Part shown: positions 62,491 to 64,000 of the stretch, piece by piece
Position numbering within the stretch: position 1 is the stretch's first letter
Layout: each line of letters starts with the position of its first letter
NCBI RefSeq assembly: GCF_014138435.1
Contig: NZ_JACJIM010000002.1
Coordinates: 248,001 to 312,000 of the forward strand
Source of the DNA: Methylobacterium fujisawaense
GTDB lineage: Bacteria > Pseudomonadota > Alphaproteobacteria > Rhizobiales > Beijerinckiaceae
Length of the DNA stretch: 64,000 bases
Direction: 5' to 3'
Notes under the pieces: model-generated
What the model saw: the letters and a program-made list of their open reading frames with translations, nothing else
Database searches by the model: none
What the model was told of the DNA's origin: nothing
Made by a program: the position numbers and the translations under genes

Positions 62491-64000
62491 ATGACACAGG
62501 TGGAATCGCTCCGGCGGGCCATCGCGCAGGGCCAGGGTCGCACGGAAGCTGACCTCGTCCTGAAGGGCGGCCGTTTCCTCGACCTCGTCACCGGGGCGCT
62601 TGTCGCCTCCGATATCGCGATCTGCCGCGACCGCATCGTCGGCACCTTCGGCCACTATCGCGGCACGCGGGAGATCGACATCTCCGGCAAGGTCGTTGTG
62701 CCGGGCTTCATCGACACGCATTTCCACGTCGAATCCTCGCTGATGCCCCCGCAGGAATTCGAGCGCTGCGTTCTCCCCCACGGCGTCACCACGGGGATCT
62801 GCGACCCGCACGAGATGGCCAACGTGCTCGGAACGGACGCCTTTCGATGGTTCCTTGCTTCGTCCGAAACGCTGGCGATGGACCTGCGCGTGCAGCTCTC
62901 GTCCTGCGTCCCGGCCACCGACCATCTGGAAACCTCGGGGGCGCGGATCGACGCGCAGGATCTGCTGTCCTTCGTCGGCCACCCGAAGGTCATCGGGCTC
63001 GCCGAATTCATGAACTTTCCCGGCGTGCTGGCGGCCGATCCCGGCGTGCTCGACAAGCTCGCCGCGTTCCAGGGCCGGCATATCGACGGTCACGCCCCGC
63101 TCCTGCGCGGCCTCGGACTGAACGCCTACATCGCGGCCGGCATCCGCACCGAACACGAGGCCACCACGCCGGAAGAAGCCCTGGAGAAACTGTCCAAGGG
63201 GATGACGGTGCTGATCCGAGAGGGCTCGGTCTGCAAGGATCTGCACGCGCTGGCGCCGATCCTGACCGAGCGGACGGCGCCGTTCCTGGCCTTCTGCACC
63301 GATGACCGGAATCCCCTCGACATCGCCGAGGAGGGGCATCTCGACTTCGTCATCCGGACCGCCATCGCCCTCGGCGTCCCACCCCTCGCCGCCTACCGTG
63401 CGGCCTCGTGGTCGGCGGCCCGGGCGTTCGGGCTTTACGACCGGGGGCTCGTCGCCCCCGGCCAGCGCGCCGATCTCGTTGTGCTTGACGATCTCGACAC
63501 CTGCGCCGTGTCCCAGGTTCTCAGTGCCGGACGCCCGGTGAACGAGGCGTTGTTCGCCACGCGACCCGCCGTGGAGCCGATCGGCCGCGGCAGCGTGCGG
63601 GCGCGGCGGGTCAGCGCCGCGGATTTCGCCGCGCCGGGCTCCGGGCCTTCGACGCCGGTGATCGGGGTGATCCCGGGCCAGATCATCACCCTGCGTCACG
63701 ACCTCGCCCTGCCCTATTCCGGCGGGGAGCGCCGGATCGACCTGGACCAGGACGTCATCAAGGTCGCGGTGGTCGAACGGCACGGCCGCTCCGCGCCGGG
63801 GGTGCGCGGCATCGGGGTCGCGTTCGTGAAAGGCTTCGGCCTGAAGCGGGGGGCCATCGCCTCGTCGGTCGGGCATGACAGTCACAACATCACGGTCGTC
63901 GGGGCGGATGATTCCGACATGGCCGTGGCCGTGAACCGTCTGGGCGAGATCGAGGGCGGCTTCGTCGTGGTCGAGGGTGGCGAGGTGCGCGCCGAGATCG
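62491..64000 (+). CDS. ade: Adenine deaminase, 3' end outside the window
   Basis: The first 503 codons of an adenine deaminase (amidohydrolase family, about 560-600 aa), which converts adenine to hypoxanthine. [15 protein letters not shown] at the N-terminus, the metal motif [51 protein letters not shown] and TDDRNPLDI are typical. GGAGGGA lies upstream; an in-frame GTG directly precedes ATG 62491. Divergent from ilvD. Confidence 0.94.
   Translation, partial: MTQVESLRRAIAQGQGRTEADLVLKGGRFLDLVTGALVASDIAICRDRIVGTFGHYRGTREIDISGKVVVPGFIDTHFHVESSLMPPQEFERCVLPHGVTTGICDPHEMANVLGTDAFRWFLASSETLAMDLRVQLSSCVPATDHLETSGARIDAQDLLSFVGHPKVIGLAEFMNFPGVLAADPGVLDKLAAFQGRHIDGHAPLLRGLGLNAYIAAGIRTEHEATTPEEALEKLSKGMTVLIREGSVCKDLHALAPILTERTAPFLAFCTDDRNPLDIAEEGHLDFVIRTAIALGVPPLAAYRAASWSAARAFGLYDRGLVAPGQRADLVVLDDLDTCAVSQVLSAGRPVNEALFATRPAVEPIGRGSVRARRVSAADFAAPGSGPSTPVIGVIPGQIITLRHDLALPYSGGERRIDLDQDVIKVAVVERHGRSAPGVRGIGVAFVKGFGLKRGAIASSVGHDSHNITVVGADDSDMAVAVNRLGEIEGGFVVVEGGEVRAEI

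Noticed and set aside
1..64000. CRISPR arrays, insertion sequences, phage genes, attachment sites
   Set aside because: No regularly spaced repeats, transposase or integrase motifs, or terminal inverted repeats with target duplications were seen. tRNA-Val is intact and has no adjacent integrase.

Overview
The window looks like chromosome of a GC-rich (roughly 70% G+C by eye) aerobic anoxygenic phototrophic alphaproteobacterium, most likely Methylobacteriaceae (Methylobacterium/Methylorubrum-like). This rests on a crtEF-bchCXYZ-pufQBALMC photosynthesis superoperon with a tetraheme PufC, spirilloxanthin-type crtCD and crtIB, a split three-gene transhydrogenase, an aa3 oxidase subunit IV and pccB. 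The genus is inferred from gene content. There are no insertion sequences, prophage genes or CRISPR arrays, and no stretch above 300 bases lacks a gene.

Layout. (1) 1-18.7 kb is housekeeping: a CAP-domain lipoprotein, recJ, pntA1-pntA2-pntB (with an intrinsic terminator), an aa3 oxidase subunit IV, an ABC1/UbiB-type protein, pepF, a sigma-54-dependent response regulator, an L,D-transpeptidase and a DUF882/M15-like peptidase, ppdK and small membrane proteins. (2) 18.8-32.3 kb is the photosynthesis island. Leftward: crtE, crtF, bchC, bchX, bchY, bchZ, pufQ, pufB, pufA, pufL, pufM, pufC. Rightward from the same control region: crtD, crtC. TGT-N12-ACA operators of the PpsR/CrtJ type lie between crtE and crtD and in front of bchC, the latter on a candidate -10 element. 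(3) 32.3-45.0 kb holds a GT87-type membrane glycosyltransferase, then a rightward eight-gene operon in which every stop codon overlaps the next start: two glycosyltransferases, a glycosyltransferase-polysaccharide deacetylase fusion, a double-cassette peptide-type ABC ATPase, a methyltransferase-like protein, a Tat-exported solute-binding protein and two permeases. (4) 45-53 kb: an HWE histidine kinase, a SelW-like redox protein, tRNA-Val(CAC), pccB, two small envelope proteins, a Tat-type metallophosphoesterase and hemC. (5) 53-56 kb: crtI-crtB plus a 42-residue membrane protein, with a PpsR-type operator sitting on the crtI start codon. (6) 56-64 kb: a YadA-like trimeric autotransporter, a GDP-fucose synthase with two SGNH hydrolases, ilvD and the 5' part of an adenine deaminase gene.

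How it works together. crtE, crtB, crtI, crtC, crtD and crtF cover geranylgeranyl-PP to methoxylated spirilloxanthin-type carotenoids. bchXYZ and bchC carry out the last ring reductions to bacteriochlorophyll a, hemC feeds tetrapyrrole synthesis, and pufBA/LM/C encode LH1, the reaction centre and its electron donor. Shared operators suggest redox/light control by a PpsR-type repressor encoded elsewhere. The most unusual unit is the overlapping glycosyltransferase/deacetylase/ABC-transporter operon at 33.7-45.0 kb, whose substrate I cannot name. Also notable are crtF and crtC, whose conserved N-terminal coding sequence has no ATG, GTG or TTG start in the expected place.
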